A stretch of DNA of 64,000 bases from Durusdinium trenchii. Taxonomy: Eukaryota; Sar; Dinophyceae; Suessiales; Symbiodiniaceae. Each line of letters begins with the position of its first letter. The stretch's first letter is position 1. The stretch lies in the NCBI GenBank assembly GCA_963970005.1, contig CAXAMN010001203.1, positions 111,505-175,504 on the forward strand. The letters are read 5' to 3'. Shown here in pieces: positions 25,364-33,520 of this stretch. Both the position numbers and the translations under genes were made by a program. The notes beneath the pieces were generated by a model. It had not been told where the DNA came from. It ran no database searches and saw only the letters and a list, made by a program, of their open reading frames with translations.

Positions 25364-25466
25364 GGGGAGGGGGGGGGTCTGTATTGAAAAATCAATTCCA
25401 AGAAAGCGCAGGGGGGTCTGTATTGAAAAATCAATTCGAGGGGGGGTCTGAATTGAGCGATCAATT
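25364..25466. repeat. Triplicated G-run plus hairpin module
   Basis: Three modules of a G run (six to nine G), TCTG(T/A)ATTGA and TCAATT. Each ends in a small palindrome such as AATTGAGCGATCAATT. Confidence 0.8.
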
Positions 25467-25504
25467 ATTAGACCCGGACGTCCCAACACTTGCTTCGCAA
25501 GACA

Positions 25505-25540
25505 AACTCAAGGTATCCCCTAAAGGGCTACCTTTCGTGA
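25505..25540. repeat. Hairpin repeat, copy 3
   Basis: AACTCAAGGTA with CCC/GGG pairing and TACCTTTCGTGA. The stem AAGGTA/TACCTT is perfect apart from one bulged pair. Confidence 0.6.
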
Positions 25541-25544
25541 CCAC

Positions 25545-27680
25545 TGTGATCTTCCGGAAGGGGAGGGGTTCATGATGTTCGTTCATCTGCTTGGCGAGGA
25601 ACGAGCGCCGATCCTTCGGGTTCCTGGGCACCTCCGATGTCTCTCCGTGCGCTGCAGTGCCGTGGGGGAACAATCCGATTCGTAGCGTAGCGTAGTAGAT
25701 GGTAGGTAGCGCGGGTAGCTGTGGGGGACTCAGGGCATCAGCTGAACATCTTCCAGCACTGAGCTATGGCAGCTATGGCAACTTTGGAGTCTAAGAGCCT
25801 CACTCCTTCTCAGTCCCTCAGTCCGTCCCCTCTCCCCCTCTCAGTCCTGCGCTCCACGTGATCGAAGTTCGCGACGCGCGCCGGGCGGAGGGGGAATCTC
25901 TTCGCACTGAGCCGAGCCAGAGTGTCGGAGTGGTCGGAGTGGTCGGCGACGGCGTCCGACGTCGTGCGCGGTGCGGGGGCGAAGTCCTTTTCGTTCGAGG
26001 TGAGGACTTAGCGGTCAAGAAGAGGTCAAGAAGCGGTCGAGAACAAGATCCCTTAGCCCTCTGAGATCATGAAGTTAATGACTCCATTGGGCCACGCTTC
26101 ACTATTGGACCAGCTTTCATCGCTCTGGGTGGCTCCGGGGTCCCAAATTGGTGATCACCTAAGAGATCCAAACCAGGCTCCCCTTGCGAATCACCGGAAT
26201 CACCTTGTCCACCTGGTTCTTTTCAAGTGGATGGGGCCAACTCCCCTGGTTTTTCTGTCCAGGAATCTAGGGCACGTCAAGTGACGTGGGCTTCGCCATG
26301 GATTCGCATGGACAAACCACTCGGAATGAGAGGCTGCAGTACATGGATCCTTCGGTCGACTTTGCGACGGGATAGATTCATGTCTTTTCTTCCATCAAAG
26401 AGTCAAGAGCTCCCGACTTCGATAGAATCAACCTCTAGCTTCCACATGATTCAACATGTCCAAACCCCAGCCACGACCATCACGACCGCGAAGGTCTCCG
26501 AAGGTCTTTCATGACCATGGCAGTGCCTCACGTCTTTTCTCCATCTGCATCTAATCTTGTGTCTCCTATCCTCGACCTCTCTCCACCCCTGAGGTTCCGT
26601 GGTTCACGGTCGCACCGCTGGGCAACTGGGACCGCCCTGTCACTCTCCTTATCGTGGGGGACGGAGGGTCTATTCGTCGACACCCACCGACACCTGTCCT
26701 CGTGTTCCGGGTCGATCCGGTCGGAAGCTGAGCCTGTCACCGGAGAGGGCAGGACACCCCTGGCCACCCCCCGGCACGCCGTGCCGTGCCCGGCACGCCG
26801 ATCTCGCGAAGGGGGGCGGAGGTGTCGGCGTGGCGGAGGTGTCGGAGGACTGAGCCAGGCCGCTTTGAAGTGCCAGAAAGCGCTCCTCTAAGGCGGCTGA
26901 GGCACCTGGGGGATGGTTGTAGTGCACCGTGGGGTCTGGGGTCTGGGCAAGGTCGGGGCAAGGACTTGACCTAAGTCAAGAAGCACCTTAATTAAAGAAC
27001 TTGACACTTAACTATAGATGTACTATATATAGATGTCTATAGATCATAGAGCAGGTGAGGCTCACCCAAAATGGATTGTCACGATGTGCGCCCTGTTTTT
27101 CTGAACGCTTGGCCCAAGGTCGACCCTCGAAATCCTGCCAAACTACACGGACCATCTACAGCCTGGTAGATGAGCCATTGGTTCTTCGTGTTCTTGTGGT
27201 CTTCAGCCCGTGTCCGGCCATGTTCGTCGGTCGGGTTGACCCGGTCACGCCGTCCCACCCGGTCTTCGCGGTCCGCGGGCTTCGTCGGTTCCGGCCTCGG
27301 CCCTCTAAGAGCTCTTTCTCCAAGGGCGAGAGGCCTTCTCGAAACGGCAGCAAGGCGGCGGCCCAAAGACATCGAGGAAGGTGCGCAAAACGTGTACTTT
27401 TGGGGCGACGGATCCTGCCGGATCCGTACACTGAGGTCTTCCGGTGTTCCCCAAAGAAGGGATCAACAGGAGATTCTTGGAGGATTGGAGTTGACTTCTC
27501 CCATTTTGGTGTTATTAAGAGGGGTTGATGTTTGCAGTATTGTTTGGTTTGAGGTTTCCTCTCTTTGTCTCATCTTCCTAGCGACACTAAGCTATCTGGT
27601 AGGACATCCATGTTCCGCACATCAGCTTGACTATTTGGGGGTGCAGATTTGCTCTCGAGCGAACTGAGAGAGAAGAATCT
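25545..27680. other. Non-coding stretch
   Basis: No gene recognised. Frames up to about 165 residues on both strands are Arg/Pro/Ser rich, as expected of GC-rich non-coding DNA. Confidence 0.45.
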
Positions 27681-27690
27681 TCATGTAATG

Positions 27691-27788
27691 GTGGATTGAG
27701 AGTAGATGGCACAATCCCCAAGTTTGGTGGTTTATATGGACCATCTAAAGGATGATTTGGGAGTTGGTGCCATCTACTCTTAAACCAC
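27691..27788. mobile_element. MITE family F
   Basis: 98 bp with 22-bp terminal inverted repeats differing at two positions: GTGGATTGAGAGTAGATGGC on the left, GCCATCTACTCTTAAACCAC on the right. A solo fragment AGAGTAGATGGCAC lies at about 41109-41122. Confidence 0.82.
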
Positions 27789-28171
27789 TGTAAGTCCAAT
27801 GAGGATCAAACCGCCCTCCCTATCTTCCGAGCAGTTTGTGAGCAGCCGGCATGCTTGTTTCGTCGTCCGTTGGTTGCCTACTTGGTGAGTCGGTCTGCGG
27901 CATTCACTTCTTCTGGATTAACAACCCGCAAATTTGAATTGGAAAATCCTCTTCATATTGCATACATGAAGGGTTTATTAATCAAGAGTCTACGATTGGT
28001 AAGTCAGTCTCGGTGAGTGAGCCAAGTCACTGCGCAGCAGCAGCAACAACCATGGCCACACCAGCACCGCGACAGCACAGCAACAGCCATACCAAAAGAG
28101 GTATTCAGTGACCGGGACCAAAGGACCCGAGCTACCTGGGGTACCCAGATCCGGGGATGGTCGAACTGGTT

Positions 28172-28264
28172 CACGACCTGAGTCCCTGCCAAGACCCCCC
28201 TGGCACCACCACCCCGGACCCCAAGTGATCGGCAGTCCGACATGGCAGTCCCAGACAGGTCGTG
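28172..28264. mobile_element. MITE family B2, copy
   Basis: CACGACCTG and CAGGTCGTG ends, 93 bp. The right half is intact (GATCGGCAGTCCGACATGGC); the left is degraded. Confidence 0.7.
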
Positions 28265-28574
28265 TCTGGGTGAGTTCTGAAAAACCTCTGTTGGTACTTT
28301 CCTCCCAGCCACACAGCAACCTCCCCGCCTGCCACCAAGCGCGCGACGGTGGAACTTGACGCAGAAGCCAAGTCCCGCCGCAGCCTCGGGGGGAAGGCGC
28401 GTCGGGACTTGTGGACTTCGTAGACCGGATGGCCAACAGTTTCTAGTCGTGGATAGCAATTAGATTGAACTGTGGATAGCAGGCGGTGGCTTCAAATCTT
28501 TTCGCGGAATCCTGAAGCTACTCCCTTGGGGCACCTACAAAGCAACCTTTTAGCATAGGAGTGCAGCTGGATTG

Positions 28575-28656
28575 GGATGCCCCATGGCAAAGCCAAAAGG
28601 ATTCCCTCTGCCTCTAGTGACTCTAGTCGAAATGAGCTGAAACATGTGGGGCATCC
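28575..28656. repeat. Inverted repeat GGATGCCCCA/TGGGGCATCC
   Basis: Perfect 10-bp arms around about 62 bp; possibly another small hairpin element. Confidence 0.5.
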
Positions 28657-28659
28657 AGT

Positions 28660-29740
28660 AGAACTATCCCCTGTAGATCCCGACAGGATCCCCTCAGTTA
28701 CAGCAGTTACAGCATCCCCCTCTAGAGTCCGACAAGAAAGGCTGTAGTATACAACTCAAGCCCAACCAGTCAAGCCTACCGCGCTCGGTTCAACATTGCT
28801 TCCAGACCTATGGAGTCAGTCTAAAGAGTCACATCAACCTATCAACCAGTTCATTCGTGGTAGTGCGAAAGTCCCAACCAAGAAAAACATCTCTGAACGA
28901 TTTCGAAGGTGGGCTAATTGACATCGTGGTCTTTTAACTGCCTGTTGTATGATTTTCTATATTAGTAAGTGAGCTGGCTAGCGGCTATATACACTAGTTC
29001 AACCTTTAAAGAAGCCAGAGTCAAAACGTTTATTCACGGTGGCCAATAAAACCATGTGTGCAATCTGGCAAGCACCTATCATATTCATCTCTAGGGCGCC
29101 TGAAACCGGCTGAAACAAGGCCCGCCCCAGCTATACCAGGGGTCTAGAACAAGACAACTCCCCCTGCCCCATGCGGACTCAGTAGCCATGCACGTGCATC
29201 CATGTGATTCAGATATGCATGGAGGAAATTGGTTTGTTCCAAAAACTTGGGGTCTAAACACCTCTAGAACTTGTCAATCCTACTACTGATGTTCCTGAGT
29301 TTTGCTTACCCATCTTTACCCACTTGGTGAAAAACAGCCATGTCTAAACCAGTCTTGAAGCGCCAAACACACTTCCCTCACCTCGCCCACGTCGAAAGAA
29401 CCCGGACCAAACGGAAAAAAGGGAAGCCACAAAAACTAAATCTGATTGAATGATCTTGGATCTGACACCGGTTACACCATGTTGCACCACCGGTTAGAGC
29501 CATGGAAGTGGGCGAGGTCCCACCAGACCACCAAACCCGTCCGCTCCACCCGAACTCTCCTCCGCATCCGAAGGGGCCGATCGAAGCGTTGGATGCTCTG
29601 AAGGACGCGCTGGGCCGCGTCGCCCAGCTGCTGCTCCTGGGGGTCGGGGGGTCGGGTCGGTCGCGACGGTCGGGGAGTCTGGTCGGCCGCATGGAGGTCA
29701 TCGCTGTTAGAAACAACAAAACGGAGAAGAACTGTTGGTC
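28660..29740. other. Non-coding stretch
   Basis: No gene, tandem array or inverted repeat that I can support. Confidence 0.45.
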
Positions 29741-29746
29741 TAATAG

Positions 29747-29880
29747 CCAGACACGACCGACCTGTCTGGGACTGCCAGTCGTCGGACTGCCGCCCTATAG
29801 ACAGACCCGAATGGCACCACCACCCCTGGCCTTTTCTCAGCAGTCCGACATGGCAGTCCCTTCTTCGGGTCGTGTCTGGG
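29747..29880. mobile_element. MITE family B2, copy
   Basis: 134 bp with ends CCAGACACGACC and GGTCGTGTCTGG. Just inside lie GGGACTGCCA and TGGCAGTCCC, then GGACTGC and GCAGTCC: nested inverted repeats. Confidence 0.8.
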
Positions 29881-30945
29881 ATATCGGCCCTGTGAGTCGG
29901 ATTCAAAGGCGGCCGAGGGGAGGCGGAGGGAGGCGGAGGCTTGGAATGAGGGTTGAAATTCGAAGAGGAAGACCACTGGAGCTATGTAGACTTTCCCACA
30001 GCATCCAGGCAAACCATGATGTCGCTGGTAACCAGTTTGGTTCCAGTTCGACTAAAACCATAGACCGGTTCCGAATCCCTGGTTCCCAGCTAGACGTGGG
30101 TTGCCTGGGATGCACTGGGTTTCACTATAAGTTTAACCCTATGGATCCACCGCCTTCTCAGGTCCTTAGACCTGGAACCGAGCCGATCAGTTTCCATACT
30201 CGTGCTCACTCTGCAGGTTCGGTATGTGGATCCGGCTAAGTGAAGGTTGAAACCTCCCAGGTCGCATCGTCCAGGTGGAAACCTCCCCAGTCTAAACCCA
30301 CCTTGCATTCAAACGAACCGAATTCATAGCCGATCGGATCCATCCGACGGATCCGTCACCTTCGGAACACGGTCGCGTCACGCCACAGCCGAGCGCGGCA
30401 ACCAGGTCCTCACCGAAGGCGTGCGTCGTCACACGCATTCCGTCGGACGAGGAGCCGGTGGCGGATCGGTGGTCCAGAGGCGAACGACGTCGAACCGAAC
30501 GACGTCGAACGGAACGGTGCAGATCGGGATCTTGGAGTCTTCGCAGAAGCACCGAGCAACCAGCGACGAGTCTTCGGAGAGGCACCGAAAACGGGAGCAC
30601 CGAAGGCGGTTTCTGAGTCGTTCTTCGGCACAAAGAGGTCTTCAACCTCCGAAAAAGCACCGTCTCTTCTTTCGACCCCTCCTCTCCCTAGCGGGAACCC
30701 CAAAAACCCTTGCGAGACGCTTCCCACCCCAAACCCAACACCCTGCGCGCGACGCTTGCGGCTCCACGTCGGGCGGGAGACCCGCACCGCGCACGGGGAA
30801 GGCCTCCGGGGGGACGGGCGAAGCCAAAAGGATCGGACGTCCGTGGGTCGACGTCCGGGGCGTGGAAAGGGAGGGGTCAGTTTGGTCTGTGTGTAGATCC
30901 AAATAAATGGTAGCTATTGGTTGCGACCGGGCTAATCCCCTCTAT
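29881..30945. other. Non-coding stretch before the retrotransposon
   Basis: Two long frames on the + strand (to 30239 and 30247-30906) are Arg/Ser/Thr rich and are matched by equally long frames on the other strand. Nothing is recognised. A short duplication of CGAACGACGTCGAAC lies at about 30482-30510. Confidence 0.4.
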
Positions 30946-30950
30946 GAATC
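30946..30950. repeat. Target-site duplication GAATC, left copy
   Basis: GAATC lies immediately before the TG of the 5' LTR and is repeated at 38092-38096 immediately after the CA of the 3' LTR. Five base pairs is the usual duplication for copia-type integrases. The exact abutment on both sides fixes the ends of the element despite the LTR length difference. Confidence 0.85.
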
Positions 30951-31068
30951 TGTGCAAAAAGTGTACAACCACACCTCGTAGAAAGCCAAGCGCTACGAGT
31001 GTTTTCGTCTTACTTTGGCTCAAGGTTGAAAAGGCCCGACGCGCTGGGCATCCCATTTCATAACCACA
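30951..31068 (+). repeat. 5' LTR (118 bp)
   Basis: It starts TGTGCAAAAAG and ends AACCACA. From 30955 to 31069 it is identical to 37978-38092. Compared with the 3' LTR it lacks 19 bp just after the first TGTG. It contains a 7-bp stem-loop (CTCGTAG at 30975-30981, CTACGAG at 30993-30999) and the string TTTGGCTCAAG followed by GT at 31014-31026. LTRs this short leave little room for promoter and terminator signals; no TATA box is evident. Confidence 0.9.
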
Positions 31069-31080
31069 GGTTATGAGCCC
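31069..31080 (+). promoter_or_regulatory. Primer binding site matching the initiator tRNA-Met anticodon arm
   Basis: The sequence right after the 5' LTR is GGTTATGAGCCC. Its complement, GGGCTCATAACC, contains the CAU anticodon and is the anticodon stem-loop of yeast-type initiator tRNA-Met. Drosophila copia primes from this internal region (a tRNA cleaved in the anticodon loop) instead of from the 3' CCA end. There is no TGG directly after the LTR, which a conventional primer site would show. The tRNA match is from memory; the host tRNA was not available. Confidence 0.75.
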
Positions 31081-31147
31081 AAAGTGACTTTTTTCATTTT
31101 CCAAGTCCACCTTCCGCTGTCACGAGGACAGGGAAGTGTTGGTCCCC

Positions 31148-31246
31148 ATGGAACAGCGTCGACGCCGGCAGCTGCGATCCCGCGAGCGGAAGGAGGCGGC
31201 AGATCCACTGCGCTCATCGAGGAGGAGATGCAGGGCAGAGCCATGA
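31148..31246 (+). CDS. Small Arg-rich leader ORF, possibly the displaced Gag N-terminus
   Basis: After a four-codon ORF whose ATG lies in the primer site, this is the first ATG of the internal region. It encodes 32 residues rich in Arg (MEQRRRRQLRSRERKEA at the start) and stops inside the next reading frame, which opens an ATG at 31228. It could be an upstream ORF or the true Gag start separated from the rest by a one-base loss. The frame change to the next ORF has the same sense as most others in the element, which favours the second reading. No domain is recognised. Confidence 0.35.
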   Translation: MEQRRRRQLRSRERKEAADPLRSSRRRCRAEP

Positions 31247-32013
31247 GGGCGCAATCAGTCCCTGTGAGGGCAGCTGAGATGAAACGGCTGGGCGGCGCGG
31301 CGGTGGTGGAATCGGGCCAGGGAGGCCCTCCGATGGTGGCTGCATCGAGTGGTCACCAAGGACAACAAGAGGTTCGACAGTTGGTGAATGACCCAAGAGG
31401 CCAGGCGATGGGGCTTGGGCATTTGCAGGAGGCAGTTCGCCAGTCATTTGAAGTGTTGCAACTTGCTCTTCAAAGGCCAAGTTCCCAGCCGACCCTACTT
31501 GATCCTCTTCTTCGGCCCGGTGATCAGGGAGGTCATGCCGGTACCGGATGTGGAGTTTTCCCAGGGCACGGGCTGGCGGCGGGCACTCCTCTGCGACAGA
31601 GCGGAGTTGAAATGGAGCGCATGGGAGCTTCACCTTACATGGCTGGAGCGGGACGTGATGACCTACATCCTCGGGTGCTGGAGCCCTATCCTACCACTCC
31701 GGTGGGACCCTTGGGGACAGTGAATCCCTTCTGGAGCGCTTCAGTGCAGCAAATGGCCAAGGGTGAGGCACATGTTCGGGAATCTGAGGTGACTAGAGGC
31801 CAACCTCCGGCGCCAAGTCCGGGGTTGGGACAAGTTGAACGTCTTCGAGAACGTATCTTGAGGGAGGCCGAGGAGACCTTTGCTCGGGAAGTGAAGAAGA
31901 TGACGGACGCTGGAGATTCAGCATCGTTTACGTCGGTGCCGAGTGCGAAAGCTGAAGGACCTCAAGAGCCGATGGGAGAGAATGCTAAGCCTGGTGGAGC
32001 ACCTGAGGAGTAG
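31228..32013 (+). CDS. gag: Gag N-terminal region
   Basis: About 261 residues from the first in-frame ATG; the frame is open upstream to 31084 but without an ATG. The product is rich in Gly, Pro, Ala and Gln. Its C-terminal third has a charged helical stretch (QVERLRERILREAEETFAREV) likely to form a coiled coil, as seen before the Gag core in related dinoflagellate elements. It ends in TAG at 32011; the Gag core continues in the -1 frame, which opens only after a TGA at 32004-32006, so the switch must lie within about seven bases. Assignment rests on position and character, not on a recognised domain. Confidence 0.6.
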   Translation: MQGRAMRAQSVPVRAAEMKRLGGAAVVESGQGGPPMVAASSGHQGQQEVRQLVNDPRGQAMGLGHLQEAVRQSFEVLQLALQRPSSQPTLLDPLLRPGDQGGHAGTGCGVFPGHGLAAGTPLRQSGVEMERMGASPYMAGAGRDDLHPRVLEPYPTTPVGPLGTVNPFWSASVQQMAKGEAHVRESEVTRGQPPAPSPGLGQVERLRERILREAEETFAREVKKMTDAGDSASFTSVPSAKAEGPQEPMGENAKPGGAPEE

Positions 32014-32042
32014 TACACGATCTTCGAGGTCATGGAAGTGGG

Positions 32043-33287
32043 TTGAATGCGGCGGCGAATGTGATGAAGCCGCTGGAGTCGGTGACAGCTGCACTGCCTG
32101 AGGCAATGCGGAACTTGGAGTTGCCACAGTTGCCATCACCTTCAACTGAGAATGCGGCCCTGCTCTTTGGGGACTGGCTGACGGTGATTTCTCCGCTGAT
32201 GGGAGACCTCAGTACGTCGTCGAGGGAGTTTTGGGATTGGGTGCAGCGAGAGGTGGAGGTGAAATACAATGAATGGCTGTTGGCGACGCCATTGGGGCGG
32301 TTGAGGATTAAGGTGGAGGAGCAGGTGTCCCCACGGTTCCAACGACTGGATCAGCGGGCGAGCTCGACTTTGCTGGCTGCGCTTCCGGAACCGGTGAGGA
32401 AGGACATTGTGGCAAGTCGAAGGGTGGCTACTCAGGCGATTTTGTACAAGCTCTTCACCATCTACCAACCTGGTGGAAATGCAGAGAGGGGTAATCTGTT
32501 GCGCAGCCTGACGGAGGTGAAGTGCGGCAGCTCTATACAGGACACACTGGGCGCCATTCGAACGTGGCGCAGGTGGATTTGTCGAGCCGAAGAACTGCAT
32601 GTGGCGATCCCGGACTCGATGGTCTTGATTCAGGCTTTGTCCAAGGTTGCCGAGAACCTCACGAAGCATGGAGGAAGCCAAGTGGGATTCAGGATTGCAG
32701 CAGCTCGGCAGGAACTTGAGGTTGATCGGAGGCCCACGCTGACCACCGCCAAGGAGTTTGCGGAGTTTCTCCAGGCGGAGGCGGAGGATTTGGCGTTGAC
32801 TATGCCGCATCCATCGTCAGCCAAAACTACCAGTTCGGGGGCAGTCCTACAACCAGTAGCGGGAGCTCAACCGACAATCAAGGCCTTGGGTGGTGGAGCA
32901 GGCAGTCGATCCGGGAAGGTGAAGGGAGTGGTTGGCGGCCCGCCTTGCCGTACTACAAGCAGATTGAGGTGCAGGGGGCCACCAGGACCGAGAAGGGTGA
33001 GAGGCCGTGGCGCTGATCGCTGGGGTCTGGAAGGGCTGACTGCCCGGGAGCGTGAACAAGTGCGAGGGGATTCCGCACTGGTGGTGAAGCAGGTAGGGCT
33101 GTGGCATCTTGCGGAGGAACATCGGGAAGGATCTGATCCGGTGGCATTTCTACTGGAATCTCCGCAGGACCCTGCCAGCTATGTGGGAGATGGAGTTGAA
33201 ACAGGGCACGATCATCCATCGTTCTTTGAATGGCCATTGTTGAGGAGAATGGTGACCCGGTGGAGGGAGGGCTACCGGAAAGGATGA
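32043..33287 (+). CDS. gag: Gag core fused to a methyltransferase-like Pol segment
   Basis: 414 residues. The first codon is TTG and the frame is open back to about 32007, so it is probably the continuation of the upstream ORF and not an independent start. Residues about 40-250 are the Gag core typical of dinoflagellate copia proteins: FGDWLTVISPLMGDLS, then a helical region with IYQPGG and LLRSL near 140-156, then EFAEFLQAEAEDL at 238-250. A Gly/Ser/Ala linker follows (262-295). Residues 296-397 hold the GGPPC...FLLE segment listed separately. In related elements a CCCH zinc finger and a DSG-type protease lie between Gag and this segment; neither is seen here, so an internal deletion near 32,900 is likely. 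Confidence 0.85.
   Translation: MNAAANVMKPLESVTAALPEAMRNLELPQLPSPSTENAALLFGDWLTVISPLMGDLSTSSREFWDWVQREVEVKYNEWLLATPLGRLRIKVEEQVSPRFQRLDQRASSTLLAALPEPVRKDIVASRRVATQAILYKLFTIYQPGGNAERGNLLRSLTEVKCGSSIQDTLGAIRTWRRWICRAEELHVAIPDSMVLIQALSKVAENLTKHGGSQVGFRIAAARQELEVDRRPTLTTAKEFAEFLQAEAEDLALTMPHPSSAKTTSSGAVLQPVAGAQPTIKALGGGAGSRSGKVKGVVGGPPCRTTSRLRCRGPPGPRRVRGRGADRWGLEGLTAREREQVRGDSALVVKQVGLWHLAEEHREGSDPVAFLLESPQDPASYVGDGVETGHDHPSFFEWPLLRRMVTRWREGYRKG
32928..33233 (+). other. GGPPC...FLLE domain resembling cytosine-5 methyltransferase motifs IV and VI
   Basis: Within the Gag-core ORF, residues 298-302 are GGPPC (Cys codon at 32946-32948), followed 70 residues later by FLLESP (Glu codon at 33156-33158). 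Cytosine-5 DNA methyltransferases use PPC (motif IV, catalytic Cys) and ENV (motif VI, Glu) in this order, separated by a helical region; here the segment before FLLE is also helical (ALVVKQVGLWHLAEEH). Motif I (an F-x-G-x-G nucleotide-binding loop) is not present upstream, so this copy is unlikely to be active. I recall published reports of DNA methyltransferases inside dinoflagellate retrotransposons; homology to those was not tested. Confidence 0.5.
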
Positions 33288-33520
33288 GAGCATCTCGGTC
33301 GTGGGCACGATGGTCCAGTGGTCTGGTGAAGGCCATTGGGTTGGCCTTGAACCTTCGGTTTGGGGGGAGGGCCCACATTGGATTGGCCAAGATGGATGTT
33401 GAGGAATGGAAGAGGCACATCAAGCAGGAGCACGTTCCCTACAGGAGAGATTGTCGGGATTGTGTGGAAGCGATGGGGTTCTCCAGCCCACATCCAGAAA
33501 CGCCTCGTCTGCCTTTGTGA
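33230..33520 (+). CDS. pol: Pre-integrase segment with HHCC-like zinc site
   Basis: 96 residues from ATG. Residues 63-78 contain H-x4-H-x6-C-x2-C within EEWKRHIKQEHVPYRRDCRDC, the short zinc-binding segment that precedes the integrase core in this lineage. The preceding stretch (RSWARWSSGLVKAIGLAL) is also familiar from these polyproteins. The frame follows the previous ORF by a -1 change inside 33230-33287 and passes to the integrase frame by another -1 change before 33520, possibly at the G run at 33474-33477. It is a fragment of Pol, not a separate protein. Confidence 0.8.
   Translation: MAIVEENGDPVEGGLPERMRASRSWARWSSGLVKAIGLALNLRFGGRAHIGLAKMDVEEWKRHIKQEHVPYRRDCRDCVEAMGFSSPHPETPRLPL

Noticed and set aside
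29502-30906. Two consecutive + frames (245 and 219 residues) just upstream of the retroelement
   Set aside because: The first runs through the family B2 MITE at 29747-29880; both are Arg/Ser/Pro rich with equally open antisense frames.
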